From assembly GCA_903932535.1 (NCBI GenBank), contig CAIZGR010000238.1, forward strand, positions 1 through 49,277: 49,277 bases of DNA. Direction: 5' to 3'. The translations under genes were made by a program, and so were the position numbers. The first letter of the stretch is position 1; each line of letters starts with the position of its first letter. Origin of the DNA: an uncultured Hyphomicrobiales bacterium (GTDB taxonomy: Bacteria > Pseudomonadota > Alphaproteobacteria > Rhizobiales > Beijerinckiaceae). This document shows positions 1 through 9,447 of the stretch, in pieces. The notes under the pieces were generated by a model. That model was given only the letters and a program-made list of their open reading frames with translations. It was not told the DNA's origin and did not search any database.

Positions 1-478
1 CCATCGGCGTTCTCATCCTGATTGTCGCTGGATTCTCATCCTGATTGTCGCGCGGCACGAGCGTGTGATCCGGCTGGATCGCGACGAGGCCGCTGAAGCG
101 GCGCCCGAGCACGAACACCGGCGCGAGCCGCAACGCGCCGCCCACGGCGTAGATCGCGACGCCCGCCCAGCGCACCCCCTCGCCGCCGAAGGTCAGCGTG
201 TCCGTGCGGTCGCTCAGCGCCGGCAGAAAGGCGAGCGCGAGGCCGAGGATGGCGAAGGCCGCGATCACCCAGCGGTTCGCGCGATCCTCGCGCACCCCCG
301 ATCCGATATGGCCCCGGCTGAACATCGCCACGCACCCCAGCGCCACGGTCGCGACCGTCAGGGCGACGAGCGGCGGGGAGGCGAAGAAGCGCGCCGCGCC
401 GCCCTCGCCCGCGACCGCGAGACCGAGATAGAGCGCGAGGCTGACGGCGGTGAGCAAGGCGAGGCGGAGGGAGACCAT
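1..478 (-). CDS. Isoprenylcysteine/PEMT-type methyltransferase-like membrane protein, cut off (partial)
   Basis: Reading leftwards from ATG at 478, the frame is open to the window edge. It encodes a hydrophobic protein with several membrane segments: the N-terminal stretch MVSLRLALLTAVSLALYLGL, then one near VALTVATVALGCVAM and one near WVIAAFAILGLALAFL. It reaches GGALRLAPVFVLGRRFSG and IQPDHTLV, which fit the ICMT/PEMT methyltransferase family just before its usual conserved GIY.xxRHPxY region. After HTLV the sequence turns into PRDNQDENP, encoded by the tandem repeat at 10-50, and the family pattern is lost. I read this as a gene interrupted at its 3' part by a mobile element lying mostly outside the window. 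It is divergent from fhs. The family call is moderate; the truncation is inferred from the loss of the expected motif. Confidence 0.5.
   Translation of the reverse strand, partial: MVSLRLALLTAVSLALYLGLAVAGEGGAARFFASPPLVALTVATVALGCVAMFSRGHIGSGVREDRANRWVIAAFAILGLALAFLPALSDRTDTLTFGGEGVRWAGVAIYAVGGALRLAPVFVLGRRFSGLVAIQPDHTLVPRDNQDENPATIRMRTPM
10..50. repeat. Tandem direct repeat, 2 x 18 bp, probable insertion-sequence end
   Basis: The 18-bp unit TTCTCATCCTGATTGTCG occurs at 10-27 and again at 33-50, a 23-bp offset. Directly repeated sites inside a terminus are typical of IS21-family ends. The repeat sits where the methyltransferase-like frame loses family similarity. IS assignment is inference because the rest of the element is outside the window. 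Confidence 0.45.
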
Positions 479-530
479 GGCGGAACCTTGGACCCGGAGG
501 AATCGAGGGGAAATCGCGCGGCGCCCCCTC

Positions 531-620
531 GTCCGGCCCTTCGGGCTGCGTTCCCCCCGAGGGGGAAGGGGAGCCCCTCTCCCTCAGGGAGAGGGACGCC
601 GCGAAGCGGCCGGGTGAGGG
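531..620. repeat. REP-like intergenic palindrome
   Basis: A GC-rich palindromic block lies between the divergent starts at 478 and 760. The clearest part is a near-perfect inverted repeat, CCCTCTCCCT at 575-584 against AGGGAGAGGG at 586-595, followed by a CGCCGCGAAGCGGCCGGGTGAGGG-like tail. Blocks of this kind are widespread extragenic repeats in GC-rich proteobacteria. No gene is seen in 479-759; promoters for both flanking genes must lie there but I cannot place them. Confidence 0.5.
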
Positions 621-759
621 TTCGCGGCGCGACCCTATCTCATTGCGTTCCAGGACGCCGCGCCGTTGCACGGCGCGCCCTCGCGTGACAACGTCAACGA
701 GGGCGCTTGCCAACGGGCGCCAGAGGTAGGATTGCTCGGCGGCCACCACCGAGGGTTCC

Positions 760-2433
760 ATGCGCTCCGACATCGAAATCGCCCGCGCCGCAAAGCTCAA
801 GCCGATCGCCGAGATCGCCGGCGCGATCGGGATTCCCGAGGACGCGATCCAGCCTCACGGGCGCTACATCGCCAAGATCGAGCCGGACTTCCTCGATCGC
901 GTCGCGCAGGAGCGCCCGAACGGCAAGCTCGTCCTGGTCACGGCGATCAACCCGACGCCGGCGGGCGAAGGCAAGACGACGACGACCGTCGGCCTCGGCG
1001 ATGCGCTCAACCGCATCGGCAAGAAGACCGTCATCTGCCTGCGCGAGCCGTCGCTCGGCCCCTGCTTCGGCATGAAGGGCGGCGCGGCCGGGGGCGGCTG
1101 GGCCCAGGTCGTGCCGATGGACGCCATCAACCTGCATTTCACCGGCGATTTCCACGCCATCACCTCGGCGCACAATCTGCTGTCGGCGCTCCTCGACAAC
1201 CACATCTACTGGGGCAACGCGCTCGGGCTCGACCAGCGCCGCATCGCCTGGAAGCGCGTGCTCGACATGAACGACCGCGCGCTGCGCGAAGTCGTGGTCG
1301 GGCTCGGCGGCCCGTCGAACGGCTTTTCCCGCGAGGACGGCTTCGACATCACCGTCGCCTCCGAGGTCATGGCGGCGTTCTGCCTCGCCTCCGGCGTCGA
1401 CGACCTCGAAGGCCGCCTCGGCCGCATGGTGGTCGGCGCCACCTACGGCAAGACGCCGGTGACTGCGGCCGACCTCAAGGCCGAGGGCGCCATGTCGGCC
1501 CTGCTCAAGGAGGCGATCAAGCCCAATCTCGTCCAGACGCTCGAAGGCTCGCCCGCGCTGGTTCACGGGGGGCCGTTCGCCAACATCGCGCACGGCTGCA
1601 ATTCGGTGGTCGCGACCAGGGCCGCGCTCCGGCTCGCCGACTATGTCGTGACCGAGGCGGGCTTCGGCGCCGACCTCGGGGCGGAGAAATTCTTCGACAT
1701 CAAGTGCCGTAAAGCGGGCCTCAAGCCCGCCGCGGCGGTCGTCGTGGCGACGGTGCGGGCGCTCAAGATGCACGGCGGCGTCGGCAAGGACGCGCTCGGG
1801 GTCGAGAACCCCGGCGCGCTGAAAGCCGGCCTCGCCAATCTCGCGCGCCACATCGCCAACGTCCACAAGTTCGGCGTTCCGGTCGTGGTCGCGATCAACC
1901 GGTTCACCGCGGACACGGAGGCCGAGCTCGATCTCGTCAAGCGCGCGGTCGGCGACCGGTTCGGCCTGAAGGTGGTGGTGTGCGAGCATTGGGCGCACGG
2001 CGGCGCCGGCGCGGAAGAGCTGGCGCACGCGGTGGCGGAGGTGGCGGACGCGGGCGAATCGCAGTTCCAGCTCCTCTATCCCGACGATCTCGGCCTCTGG
2101 GACAAGACGCGCACGATCGCGCGCGAGATCTACGGCGCCGACGACGTCGCGGCGGACGCCTCGGTGCGCGCGAAGTTTCGCGCCCTCGACGCCGCGGGCT
2201 ACGGCATGCTGCCGATCTGCGTCGCCAAGACCCAGTACTCGTTTTCCGACGATCCCGGGCGGCTCGGCGCGCCGACCGGCTTCGACGTGACAGTGAAAGA
2301 CGTGCGGCTGCGCGCCGGGGCCGGCTTCGTCGTCGCGCTGATGGGCGACATCCGCACGATGCCGGGACTGCCGCGCAGCCCCGCGGCCGAGCGCATTCGC
2401 GTCTCGGACGGCGAGATCGAGGGGCTCTTCTGA
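760..2433 (+). CDS. fhs: Formate--tetrahydrofolate ligase
   Basis: Makes 10-formyl-THF from formate, THF and ATP in the cytoplasm, the entry step of the folate C1 pathway. At 557 aa it has the usual length. The N-terminal region contains the family P-loop [19 protein letters not shown] (about residues 65-83). Other family blocks are [28 protein letters not shown], the [20 protein letters not shown] segment, and a C-terminal [13 protein letters not shown] typical of FTHFS. Start ATG 760 gives the normal [12 protein letters not shown]-terminus. It is convergent with the aldo/keto reductase, with only 10 bp between the stops. Fhs is common in methylotrophs and other serine-cycle or formate-using bacteria; the window alone does not prove methylotrophy. 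Confidence 0.97.
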   Translation: MRSDIEIARAAKLKPIAEIAGAIGIPEDAIQPHGRYIAKIEPDFLDRVAQERPNGKLVLVTAINPTPAGEGKTTTTVGLGDALNRIGKKTVICLREPSLGPCFGMKGGAAGGGWAQVVPMDAINLHFTGDFHAITSAHNLLSALLDNHIYWGNALGLDQRRIAWKRVLDMNDRALREVVVGLGGPSNGFSREDGFDITVASEVMAAFCLASGVDDLEGRLGRMVVGATYGKTPVTAADLKAEGAMSALLKEAIKPNLVQTLEGSPALVHGGPFANIAHGCNSVVATRAALRLADYVVTEAGFGADLGAEKFFDIKCRKAGLKPAAAVVVATVRALKMHGGVGKDALGVENPGALKAGLANLARHIANVHKFGVPVVVAINRFTADTEAELDLVKRAVGDRFGLKVVVCEHWAHGGAGAEELAHAVAEVADAGESQFQLLYPDDLGLWDKTRTIAREIYGADDVAADASVRAKFRALDAAGYGMLPICVAKTQYSFSDDPGRLGAPTGFDVTVKDVRLRAGAGFVVALMGDIRTMPGLPRSPAAERIRVSDGEIEGLF

Positions 2434-2443
2434 TCCTCAGCCG

Positions 2444-3496
2444 TCACTTCGGCGTCGGGGCGTCCTCGCGGATGAGCTTTTCCGCCTTCAGCGCCCGCCA
2501 CAACGCCGGCGGGATTTTCGCCGCCATCATCGCCGCGTTGCGCTTGGCTTCGCTCGCGCGGCTCATGCCCGGCGCGACGCTGACGACCGCGGGATGGCCG
2601 AGCGGAAAGTGCAGCGCCGCCTCCGGCAGCTTGACTTTGAACGCCCGGCACACTTTCTGAAACTGCCGCACGCGCTCCCGCACGCCGTCGGACGCGGGAC
2701 GGTAATTGTAGTGCGCGTCGGCTTTGAGGCCGGTGGCGAGGATGCCCGAGTTGAACGGCCCGCCGATCACGACGCCGATCCCCTTCTCCTGGCACAGGGG
2801 GAGAAAGCTCTCGAGCGCGTCCTGCTCGAGCAGCGTGTAACGCCCGGCGAGCAGGAAGACGTCGAAGTCGCCGGCCCGCGCGAAAGCCTCGGCGGCCTCC
2901 CACTCGTTGACGCCGGCGCCGATCGCCTTGACGGCGCCGGCGGATCGCAACTGGTCGAGCGCGCGGTAGCCGCCCTTCATGAACTCGGCGAAATGCCGGT
3001 CGACCTCATCCTTGTGGCCGTGCGTCGTGAGATCCACGTCGTGGGCGAGCACGATGTCGAGGGAATCGAGCCCGAGACGTTCGAGCGAGAACTCGAGCGA
3101 GCGCATCACGCCGTCGTAGGAATAATCGAACCGCTCGCGCCGCGACGGCGTCTCGAAGAAGGCGTTCGGCCGCGAGCGTTCCTGCGGCTTGCAGACGTCG
3201 AGGAGGCGGCCGACCTTGGTGGAGACGAGGAAGGCGTCGCGGGGCTTGGCGCGAAGGAATCCGTTGAGCCGCGTCTCCGACAGTCCGAGGCCGTAAAGGG
3301 GCGCGGTGTCGAAATACCGGCACCCGGCGGCCCAGACCGTGTCCAGCATCGCCCGGGCTTCCTTCTCGGTGATCGGCCGATAGAGATTGCCCAGCGGCGC
3401 GCCGCCAAATCCAAGTTCGCTGAACAGCAGTTCGGCGCCTCGGCCGGTCACGAGTTTTCGAGTTCGCGCGCTTCGCCCGTTGGCGTTCGCCGGCAT
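2444..3496 (-). CDS. Aldo/keto reductase
   Basis: NAD(P)H-dependent oxidoreductase with an (alpha/beta)8 barrel, cytosolic. Family features are GFGGAPLGNLYRPI near the N-terminus, the catalytic Asp/Tyr block YFDTAPLYGLGLSE, Lys in VSTKVGRLL and His in IVLAHDVDL. The layout is closest to the D-threo-aldose/L-fucose dehydrogenase or pyridoxal dehydrogenase branch; the substrate cannot be read from sequence. The frame is open upstream to 3535, but I choose ATG 3496 (MPANANGRS) because GAGGAGGGG stands about 6-14 nt in front of it. This gives 350 aa, normal for the branch. No obvious operon partner; the next gene upstream ends about 245 bp away. Confidence 0.88.
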   Translation of the reverse strand: MPANANGRSARTRKLVTGRGAELLFSELGFGGAPLGNLYRPITEKEARAMLDTVWAAGCRYFDTAPLYGLGLSETRLNGFLRAKPRDAFLVSTKVGRLLDVCKPQERSRPNAFFETPSRRERFDYSYDGVMRSLEFSLERLGLDSLDIVLAHDVDLTTHGHKDEVDRHFAEFMKGGYRALDQLRSAGAVKAIGAGVNEWEAAEAFARAGDFDVFLLAGRYTLLEQDALESFLPLCQEKGIGVVIGGPFNSGILATGLKADAHYNYRPASDGVRERVRQFQKVCRAFKVKLPEAALHFPLGHPAVVSVAPGMSRASEAKRNAAMMAAKIPPALWRALKAEKLIREDAPTPK

Positions 3497-3740
3497 CGAG
3501 CGACCCCTCCTCGTTGCTTCGCGCGGTGCGATCACGGCCCCGCCCGGCGACCGCGCCGCGCTCGGGCGCCTTCCTTGGAACGCCGAAACCGTCTGCGTCC
3601 CGGCCCTCGGAAGCGCAGCGAACTCGGCGATGTTTCCGGCAAGACCACAAAATCATTCTGCACCCGCCGCAGCGAGTCAAGCCGAGAGCGGGACGCGGAG
3701 GCCCAGGAAACAGGCGAAAGGCCGCCGCTGGCGTCGCGCT

Positions 3741-3986
3741 TCAGCCGTCAGGACCGGAATCCCGGCCTCTGGCGTCGTCGCGAGCCGCCGCCGACGCCCG
3801 ATCGCCCTCGGCGATGAACCGGCGCAAGCGGTCGAGACCGGGATCGTCCGGGTCGCGCGTTTCGAGATCCGCGAGAATTCGCGTCAGCGCGGCGCGCGCC
3901 GTCGTCCAGTCGTAACCTTTGGCTGTCGAGAGTTTCCGCGCATGACGGATCGAGCGGTCGACGATGTCCGCAGTCAGAGCGCTCAT
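3741..3986 (-). CDS. Small hypothetical protein, 81 aa
   Basis: Frame beginning MSALTADIVDRSIRHARKL and ending in a charged Arg/Asp-rich tail (ARDDARGRDSGPDG). The composition is helical and charged with no membrane segment, signal peptide or motif I recognise. It could be longer upstream (to 4124), but that extension is Arg-rich and runs through an inverted repeat, so ATG 3986 is preferred. No strong Shine-Dalgarno is visible; the right arm of the inverted repeat (3991-3999) stands where a ribosome site would be. It lies downstream of the mutase genes on the same strand. It may be a real small gene or chance. Confidence 0.4.
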   Translation of the reverse strand: MSALTADIVDRSIRHARKLSTAKGYDWTTARAALTRILADLETRDPDDPGLDRLRRFIAEGDRASAAARDDARGRDSGPDG

Positions 3987-3990
3987 GAAG

Positions 3991-4171
3991 CGTCTCACAT
4001 CTGTTCCTGGCCTGCACCCGGAGACAGGATCGCAAAACCGGCGCCGCGACTGTGAGACGAATTCTGCGCCGATCTGAAACACATGGCGCGCCGCGAGAAC
4101 GCGGCGCGCCATTACGGGAAGCACGGATGGGATGGCGTGCGCGACGAGCGACGCGATCCAGAGTCAGGCGG
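3991..4171. promoter_or_regulatory. Inverted repeat with weak cobalamin-riboswitch-like blocks
   Basis: CGTCTCACA at 3991-3999 and TGTGAGACG at 4051-4059 form a 9-bp perfect inverted repeat ending 4 nt before the start of the small ORF. On the plus strand the enclosed and following sequence shows blocks in the order seen in AdoCbl riboswitches: GGATCGCAAAACCGG, then GCGACTGTGA (4046-4055), then CCATTACGGGAAG (4109-4121), then a poor B12-box-like TCCAGAGTCAGG (4157-4168). The order is suggestive, the B12 box is weak, and the plus-strand reading would be antisense to the mutase 3' end. The hairpin is seen; the riboswitch reading is speculative. Confidence 0.25.
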
Positions 4172-6329
4172 GCGCGCGCTGGCTGAAGCCGAGCCGCTCG
4201 TTGAGCTGCTCCATCAGCGTCTGCGCCGCCTCGGGGACGACCGTTCCCGGCGGGAAGATCGCGTCCGCGCCGGCCGCCCGCAGCGGCGCGAAGTCCTGCT
4301 CGGGGATGACGCCGCCGACCACGATCATCGCGTCGCCCATCCCCACCTCGCCGAGCGCGCGCTTGAGCGCCGGGGTGAGCGAGAGGTGCCCGGCCGCGAG
4401 CGACGAGACGCCGACGATGTCGGCGCTGGACTCCTTGGCGAGCGCCGCGACTTCCTCGGGCGTCGCAAACAGCGGACCGATCTTCACGTCGAACCCGAGA
4501 TCGGAGAACCCCGAGGCGATGATCTTCTGACCGCGGTCGTGGCCGTCCTGGCCCATCTTGGCGACCAGGATGCGGGGCCGGCGGCCCGTGTTCTCCTCGA
4601 ACGCGCGCGCCATCGCGATCACCCGCTCGTTGGCCGCGGAGGCCGGCCCCGATTCGGCGAGATAGACGCCGGAAATGGTCTGGACGACCGCCACGTGGCG
4701 GCCGAAGACTTTCTCCATCGCCAGCGAGATTTCGCCGACCGTCGCCTTGGCGCGCGCCGCCTCGACCGAAAGCTGAAGCAGGTTGCCGTGCCCGCGCGCG
4801 CCCTCGGTGAGCGCCTCGAGCGCCGCCTGGGTCTTGCCCTCGTCGCGCTCGGCGCGCAATTGCTTCAACTTCTCGATCTGGGTCGAGCGCACCGTCGCCG
4901 CGTCGACCTTCAGCACGCGAAGCTCGCGCTCGACGGTCGGCGTGAAGGCGTTGACCCCGATCACGGTCTGCCGCCCCGAGTCGATGCGCGCCTGCGTGCG
5001 GGCGGCCGCTTCCTCGATCCGGCGCTTGGGCAGACCCTGCTCGATCGCCTTGGCCATGCCGCCGAGCGCCTCGATCTCGTCGATGTGCTCCTGCGCGCGC
5101 GCGGCGAGCTGGGCGGTGAGCCGCTCGACATAATAGGAGCCGCCCCAGGGATCGATGATGCGCGTCGTGCCGCTCTCCTCGATCAGGAAAAGCTGGGTGT
5201 TGCGGGCAATGCGCGCCGAGAACGGCGTCGGCAGCGCGAGCGCCTCGTCGAGCGCGTTGGTGTGCAGGGACTGGGTGTGCCCTTGCGTCGCCGCCATCGC
5301 CTCGATCTGGGTGCGAACGATATTGTTGAACGGGTCCTGGGCGGTGAGCGACCACCCCGACGTCTGGCTGTGGGTGCGCAGCGGCAGCGACTTGTCCGAC
5401 TTGGCGCCGAAGCCTTTCACGATGCCGGCCCAGAGCTGGCGGGCGGCGCGGAGCTTGGCGACCTCCATGAAGAAGTTGGTGCCGATCGCCCAGAAGAACG
5501 ACAGGCGCGGCGCGAACTGGTCGACGCTCATGCCCGACGAGATCCCGGCGCGGATGTATTCGATGCCGTCCGCGAGGGTGTAGGCGAGCTCGAGATCCTG
5601 CGTCGCGCCGGCTTCCTGCATGTGATAGCCGGAAATCGAGATCGAGTTGAACTTCGGCATGTTCGCGGCGGTGAAGGCGAAGATGTCGGAGACGATCCGC
5701 ATCGAAGCCGCAGGCGGATAGATGTAGGTGTTGCGGACCATGAACTCCTTGAGAATGTCGTTCTGAATGGTCCCCGTCAGCTTGGCCAGCGGCACGCCCT
5801 GTTCCTCGGCCGCGACGATGTAGAGCGCCATCACCGGCAGCACCGCGCCGTTCATCGTCATCGACACGCTCATGGTGTCGAGCGGGATGCCGGAGAAGAG
5901 GGTGCGCATGTCGTAGATCGAGTCGATCGCCACGCCCGCCATGCCGACGTCGCCGGTCACGCGCGGATGATCGGAATCGTAGCCGCGATGGGTCGCGAGA
6001 TCGAACGCGACCGACAGGCCCTTCTGTCCGGCCGCGAGATTGGCGCGGTAGAAGGCGTTCGACGCCTCGGCGGTCGAGAAGCCGGCGTACTGGCGCACCG
6101 TCCAGGGCTGGTTGACGTACATCGTCGGGTACGGCCCGCGCAGAAACGGCGCGAGGCCCGGCCACTGGCGCCCGAAGTCCAGTCCCGCGCGATCGTGCTC
6201 GTCGTAGAACGGCTTGACCTCGACGCCCTCGGGCGTGGTCCAGATCTCCGGGGCGCCTTCAGCCGGAGGGCTGGCCGCGACGCCGAAGGGTACGTTCGAG
6301 AAATTGGGGATCAGGCTCATGGCATCCAT
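4164..6329 (-). CDS. scpA: Methylmalonyl-CoA mutase, large (catalytic, B12-binding) subunit
   Basis: Interconverts (R)-methylmalonyl-CoA and succinyl-CoA using adenosylcobalamin, linking propionyl-CoA to the TCA cycle. At 721 aa it has the normal length. The N-terminal TIM barrel starts with [20 protein letters not shown] and [18 protein letters not shown]. The C-terminal domain carries the cobalamin lower-ligand motif DGHDRG in [20 protein letters not shown] (about residues 590-610), followed by GPLFATPEE. It lies 12 bp after the small-subunit gene, so the two are co-transcribed. Start ATG 6329; ATG 6320 is an in-frame alternative. No epimerase or MeaB-type chaperone gene is in the window. 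Confidence 0.96.
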   Translation of the reverse strand: MDAMSLIPNFSNVPFGVAASPPAEGAPEIWTTPEGVEVKPFYDEHDRAGLDFGRQWPGLAPFLRGPYPTMYVNQPWTVRQYAGFSTAEASNAFYRANLAAGQKGLSVAFDLATHRGYDSDHPRVTGDVGMAGVAIDSIYDMRTLFSGIPLDTMSVSMTMNGAVLPVMALYIVAAEEQGVPLAKLTGTIQNDILKEFMVRNTYIYPPAASMRIVSDIFAFTAANMPKFNSISISGYHMQEAGATQDLELAYTLADGIEYIRAGISSGMSVDQFAPRLSFFWAIGTNFFMEVAKLRAARQLWAGIVKGFGAKSDKSLPLRTHSQTSGWSLTAQDPFNNIVRTQIEAMAATQGHTQSLHTNALDEALALPTPFSARIARNTQLFLIEESGTTRIIDPWGGSYYVERLTAQLAARAQEHIDEIEALGGMAKAIEQGLPKRRIEEAAARTQARIDSGRQTVIGVNAFTPTVERELRVLKVDAATVRSTQIEKLKQLRAERDEGKTQAALEALTEGARGHGNLLQLSVEAARAKATVGEISLAMEKVFGRHVAVVQTISGVYLAESGPASAANERVIAMARAFEENTGRRPRILVAKMGQDGHDRGQKIIASGFSDLGFDVKIGPLFATPEEVAALAKESSADIVGVSSLAAGHLSLTPALKRALGEVGMGDAMIVVGGVIPEQDFAPLRAAGADAIFPPGTVVPEAAQTLMEQLNERLGFSQRAPA

Positions 6330-6341
6330 CCCGCTTCGGCC

Positions 6342-8192
6342 CTAAGGCGCCAATCGTTTGTAGAGACCCTCGAGCGCCGCGACCGCGTCGCCGCCCACGA
6401 AGACGAAATCATCGACGCCGGCCGCGCGCAACCTCTGCTCGAGGTCCCCGGGTCGCCCGGCGAGCGTCAGGCCCTTCACGCCGGCCGCGTTGGCGGCGGC
6501 GGCGAACGCTTCCGCGCGTGCGGCGTAGGTTTCGTCGTCGCTGCACAGGCAGGCCAACGGAGCGCCGCTCGCCTTCAGCCTCGCGACGGCGTCCTCCGGC
6601 GTCGCCGCCTCGCCGTCATAGACCGTCTCGATCCCGCCGGCCGCGAACCAGTCGCGCATGTAGGCGACGCGGCGGCGGTGGACGGGCTCCGGCCCGATCG
6701 CCACGAGATAGGCCTTCGGCCGCTCTCCGCGTTCTTCGAGCAGGGCGTCGGAACGGTCGCGCAACGCTTCGAACGGCTCGGCGAGGCGCATGGGCGCGAG
6801 CGCGCCCTCGACGACGGCGAGGGCCTGCGGCTCCGGCGCGCCCGGCGCGACGCCGCCCGTCGTCTCGTCGGCCTGCGGATGCGCGCTGACGCCGGTGATC
6901 GGCGTCTTGATCCGGGCGATGTCGCGCGCGAGCGCTTTCGCGTTCTCTTCGACCTTACGCTGGAACATGCCCGCCACGAGGGCCGCCGGCAGGCCGCCCT
7001 CGGCTTCGATCTCCTGGAACAGCGCCCAGGCTTTCTCGCCGAGCGCCCTCGTCAGCGTTTCGAAACCGCCCGCGCCCGCGGCCGGGTCGGCGACGAAGCC
7101 GAGGTGCGATTCGCGCAAGAGGATGAGCTGGCCGTTGCGGGCGAGGCGCCGCGCAAGACTGTCGGGCAGCCCGGCGGCGAGCGTGTGCGGCAGGACGCTG
7201 ACGCTGTCCGCGCCGCCGAGGCCGGCCGCGAATGCGCCGATGGCCGCGCGCATCACGTTCACATAAGGGTCGCGCCGCGTCATCATCCGCCAGGCGCTCT
7301 CGGCCTGCACGGTCGCGGGGCGGGGCGCGAGCCCGCAGGCCTCCTCGACATGCGCCCAGACGACGCGCAGCGCGCGGAACTTCGCCAGCTCGACGAATTC
7401 TTCGGCGTCGGCGGCGAGACGGAAAGCGATCATGCCGCGGGCTTCGTCGGGCATGATTCCGGCGTCGCCGAGCGCACGCATGAGCGCCACGCCCGCGCCG
7501 AGCGCGAAGGCGAGCTCCTGGGCGGCCGAGCCGCCCGCCGCCTGCACGCTTCGCGCGTCGGCGACGAAGAACGGGCCTTTGAACCGGCCGGACTTCAATT
7601 CGAGGGCCGCGTCGATGAACGGGTTGACGTGGATCGACCAGTCCGCGGGAAACGGGCCGCGGGCCGCTGCGGCGAACGGATCGAGGCCGAACGATACGGC
7701 GGTGATCGCGGGCTCCGCCCCCCGATCCCGGATATGCTTGCCGAAAGCGAGCGCTTCCACAGGGCCGTCCGGGCCGAGGTCGAGCTCGAACCGGGCCCCG
7801 GCGTCGAACTGGACGCCGTCGAAGGCGGCGCTCAACGTCGCAGCGTCTGATCGTCGGAGGCCGAAACCATAGGCGCCGGTCGCGCCGGCGAACACGACCT
7901 GCAAGCCGTCGGCGCCGCTCGACAGATCCTCGAGCGCCTGCGCGTTGGCCTCGCGCGCGTCTGGATTGTCGAGCCGGGCGATCACCCGCCACGGGCCGCC
8001 TGCGCGCAAGGCTCTCGGGCCCTCCGCCGGCTGATAGACGAGTTCGATGCGGACCCCGTCGGGCGTCTTGGAAACGAGCTTGTCGAGGCTCGCCCCTTTC
8101 AACGCGGTTTCGGCAGCCTTGCGCCAATCGGCCTCCGTCCAGGCCGGGAATACTACCGCTTCCGCGCCCACAGCCCTACTCCCTTTTGTCAT
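6342..8192 (-). CDS. mutA: Methylmalonyl-CoA mutase, small subunit
   Basis: Structural beta subunit of the heterodimeric mutase, 616 aa. It has the same barrel plus Rossmann layout as its partner, but the cobalamin motif is absent: the equivalent C-terminal domain reads KAYLVAIGPEPVHRRRVAYM with no DxHxxG. Recognisable barrel pieces are WSIHVNPFIDAALELKSGRF and RDPYVNVMRAAIGAFAAGLGGAD. The start ATG 8192 overlaps the stop of the upstream DUF2267-like gene as ATGA, giving translational coupling. This subunit is needed for stability and carries no catalysis of its own in the known family. Confidence 0.93.
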   Translation of the reverse strand: MTKGSRAVGAEAVVFPAWTEADWRKAAETALKGASLDKLVSKTPDGVRIELVYQPAEGPRALRAGGPWRVIARLDNPDAREANAQALEDLSSGADGLQVVFAGATGAYGFGLRRSDAATLSAAFDGVQFDAGARFELDLGPDGPVEALAFGKHIRDRGAEPAITAVSFGLDPFAAAARGPFPADWSIHVNPFIDAALELKSGRFKGPFFVADARSVQAAGGSAAQELAFALGAGVALMRALGDAGIMPDEARGMIAFRLAADAEEFVELAKFRALRVVWAHVEEACGLAPRPATVQAESAWRMMTRRDPYVNVMRAAIGAFAAGLGGADSVSVLPHTLAAGLPDSLARRLARNGQLILLRESHLGFVADPAAGAGGFETLTRALGEKAWALFQEIEAEGGLPAALVAGMFQRKVEENAKALARDIARIKTPITGVSAHPQADETTGGVAPGAPEPQALAVVEGALAPMRLAEPFEALRDRSDALLEERGERPKAYLVAIGPEPVHRRRVAYMRDWFAAGGIETVYDGEAATPEDAVARLKASGAPLACLCSDDETYAARAEAFAAAANAAGVKGLTLAGRPGDLEQRLRAAGVDDFVFVGGDAVAALEGLYKRLAP

Positions 8193-8596
8193 ATGAATTG
8201 CGACAGCCCCGGAATCGAAGCCGCGATCTCGCCGACCGTCTCGTCGCCCGCGACCTCGCGCACATAGGCGAACACTTCCCGGCCGGCGATCTGGATCTGC
8301 TCCATGCTCAGGCCGAGGCTCATCAACTCGCCGCCGAGCGCCATCAGCCCGCCGCCGCCCATCGCGCCGGTCGCGATGCCCATCAGCCCCTTCAGCCCCA
8401 ATCCCATGCCTTCGCCGCCGGTCTTGTCGCCCGAAGCGACGATCGCATGCAGCTCGGGGGCTTTCTCGAAAAGATCCTTGACGCCGTCCTCGGAAGCCTC
8501 GCGCTGGATGAAGTCGGCGATGAGCGCCACCGTCTTGCGAGCGACCTCCGGAGAAAGGTTCGCGACCGTGGCGACGCGGGCGATGACGTTGTCCAT
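8189..8596 (-). CDS. DUF2267/DUF2780-like small protein, coupled to the mutase genes
   Basis: 135 aa, first gene of the mutase operon. The N-terminal half (MDNVIARVATVANLSPEVARKT) is helical and resembles DUF2267-type domains. The middle is a striking Gly/Met-rich stretch (GMGLGLKGLMGIATGAMGGGG, about residues 62-82) that could be a membrane-active or flexible segment, and the C-terminus is again helical. Its TGA overlaps the mutA ATG by 4 bp. Function is unknown. The coupling suggests a role tied to mutase level or assembly, but that is inference from position only. Start ATG 8596 is the first in the frame. Confidence 0.7.
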   Translation of the reverse strand: MDNVIARVATVANLSPEVARKTVALIADFIQREASEDGVKDLFEKAPELHAIVASGDKTGGEGMGLGLKGLMGIATGAMGGGGLMALGGELMSLGLSMEQIQIAGREVFAYVREVAGDETVGEIAASIPGLSQFI

Positions 8597-9230
8597 CTAT
8601 GTCTCCTTGGTTGCGCAGGCGCGCTCCGCTGGTGTCGCCCTACGCGCAACCAAAATCAAGAATGCGCCGCATAGTAATTGGTCGGCGGCCGGAACGCCAC
8701 CGAAAGGCCTCGCGGGTTGCGAGACCGCGACGAAAGGGCGCGCCCTGCGGGGCGGGGAGGCGGAGCGGCGGGCGGCGGGCGTTTTCGGCGAGGGCGCCCG
8801 CACACCTTCATGAAAATTTCACATAACTAAACCCGCAGGAATAATCTGGGCGCAGCGCGGCGCCGGGGCGCGGCGCCTCTTCCCCCGAGGACGGGAAGGC
8901 CGAAGGGGGAAGAGGCCGCGGCGCGGAGTCAAAACACTCATATCATTACAATAGTGGACCTTCTGCGGGAGCGCCGCCGCCCGGCTTCTTCAAGGGATCG
9001 ACTGGAGCCAGCCACGAAAAGCTTGCGCCGGGCGTTTCGCCGTCGAGGAAAAGGCGCGCCTGCAACGCGCGAATGGGTGAACATTTGTGTAGCCTGGACA
9101 TGCAAATGTTGCATAGCTGTGTCCACAGCGCATACCTACCTGACGACCGCCGCGCGTCCTATGTTGCATTGCAGCAAAGCGAACGCTCAACCCTGTTTCA
9201 AGGACGAGCGGGGAATCCAGGAGACAGACG
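8597..9230. other. Long intergenic region with two inverted repeats, no gene seen
   Basis: I see no convincing gene in these 634 bp between two divergent genes. A GC-rich hairpin has 11-bp arms, CCTCTTCCCCC at 8876-8886 and GGGGGAAGAGG at 8905-8915. It is similar in style to the repeat near 575 and is probably an extragenic repeat. A second, AT-richer inverted repeat, AACATTTG at 9080-9087 with CAAATGTT at 9103-9110, lies about 120 bp before the DUF1127 start and could be an operator. Promoters for both neighbours should lie here. Confidence 0.5.
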
Positions 9231-9398
9231 ATGAATACCTTCAAGAGCATCACCGAGAAGCTCGCAGCTTGGCGCCGGTACCGCGACGCGGTGCGCGAGC
9301 TGAGCCAGTTGACCGACCGGGAACTCAGCGACATCGGCATCCGCCGCGGCGAAATCGAGACGATCGTGCGCCAGACGCTGGTGACCACCGCCGGCTGA
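9231..9398 (+). CDS. DUF1127 mini-protein, 55 aa
   Basis: Short Arg-rich protein [20 protein letters not shown] followed by [20 protein letters not shown], the DUF1127 signature. Members in Alphaproteobacteria are small, often RNA-associated, and linked to phosphate, nitrogen or stress physiology; the role here is not known. A good ribosome site AGGAG (9219-9223) is 7 nt before ATG 9231. A strong intrinsic terminator follows 50 bp after the stop, so it is a monocistronic transcript with its own 5' region. The inverted repeat at 9080-9110 upstream may be involved in its control. Confidence 0.9.
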   Translation: MNTFKSITEKLAAWRRYRDAVRELSQLTDRELSDIGIRRGEIETIVRQTLVTTAG

Positions 9399-9447
9399 TC
9401 GGCCGCGGGAACCCTCCCGCTTCGCGACGAAGACACGACGGTCATCC

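Noticed and set aside
4083-7850. A 1255-codon open frame on the plus strand
   Set aside because: It is antisense to both mutase subunit genes, is rich in Arg/Asp/Gly/His, has no family features and is the usual high-GC mirror frame.
8876-8915. Terminator for the mutase operon or another gene
   Set aside because: Strong stem but no T tract, and the location is upstream of both divergent genes; more likely an extragenic repeat.
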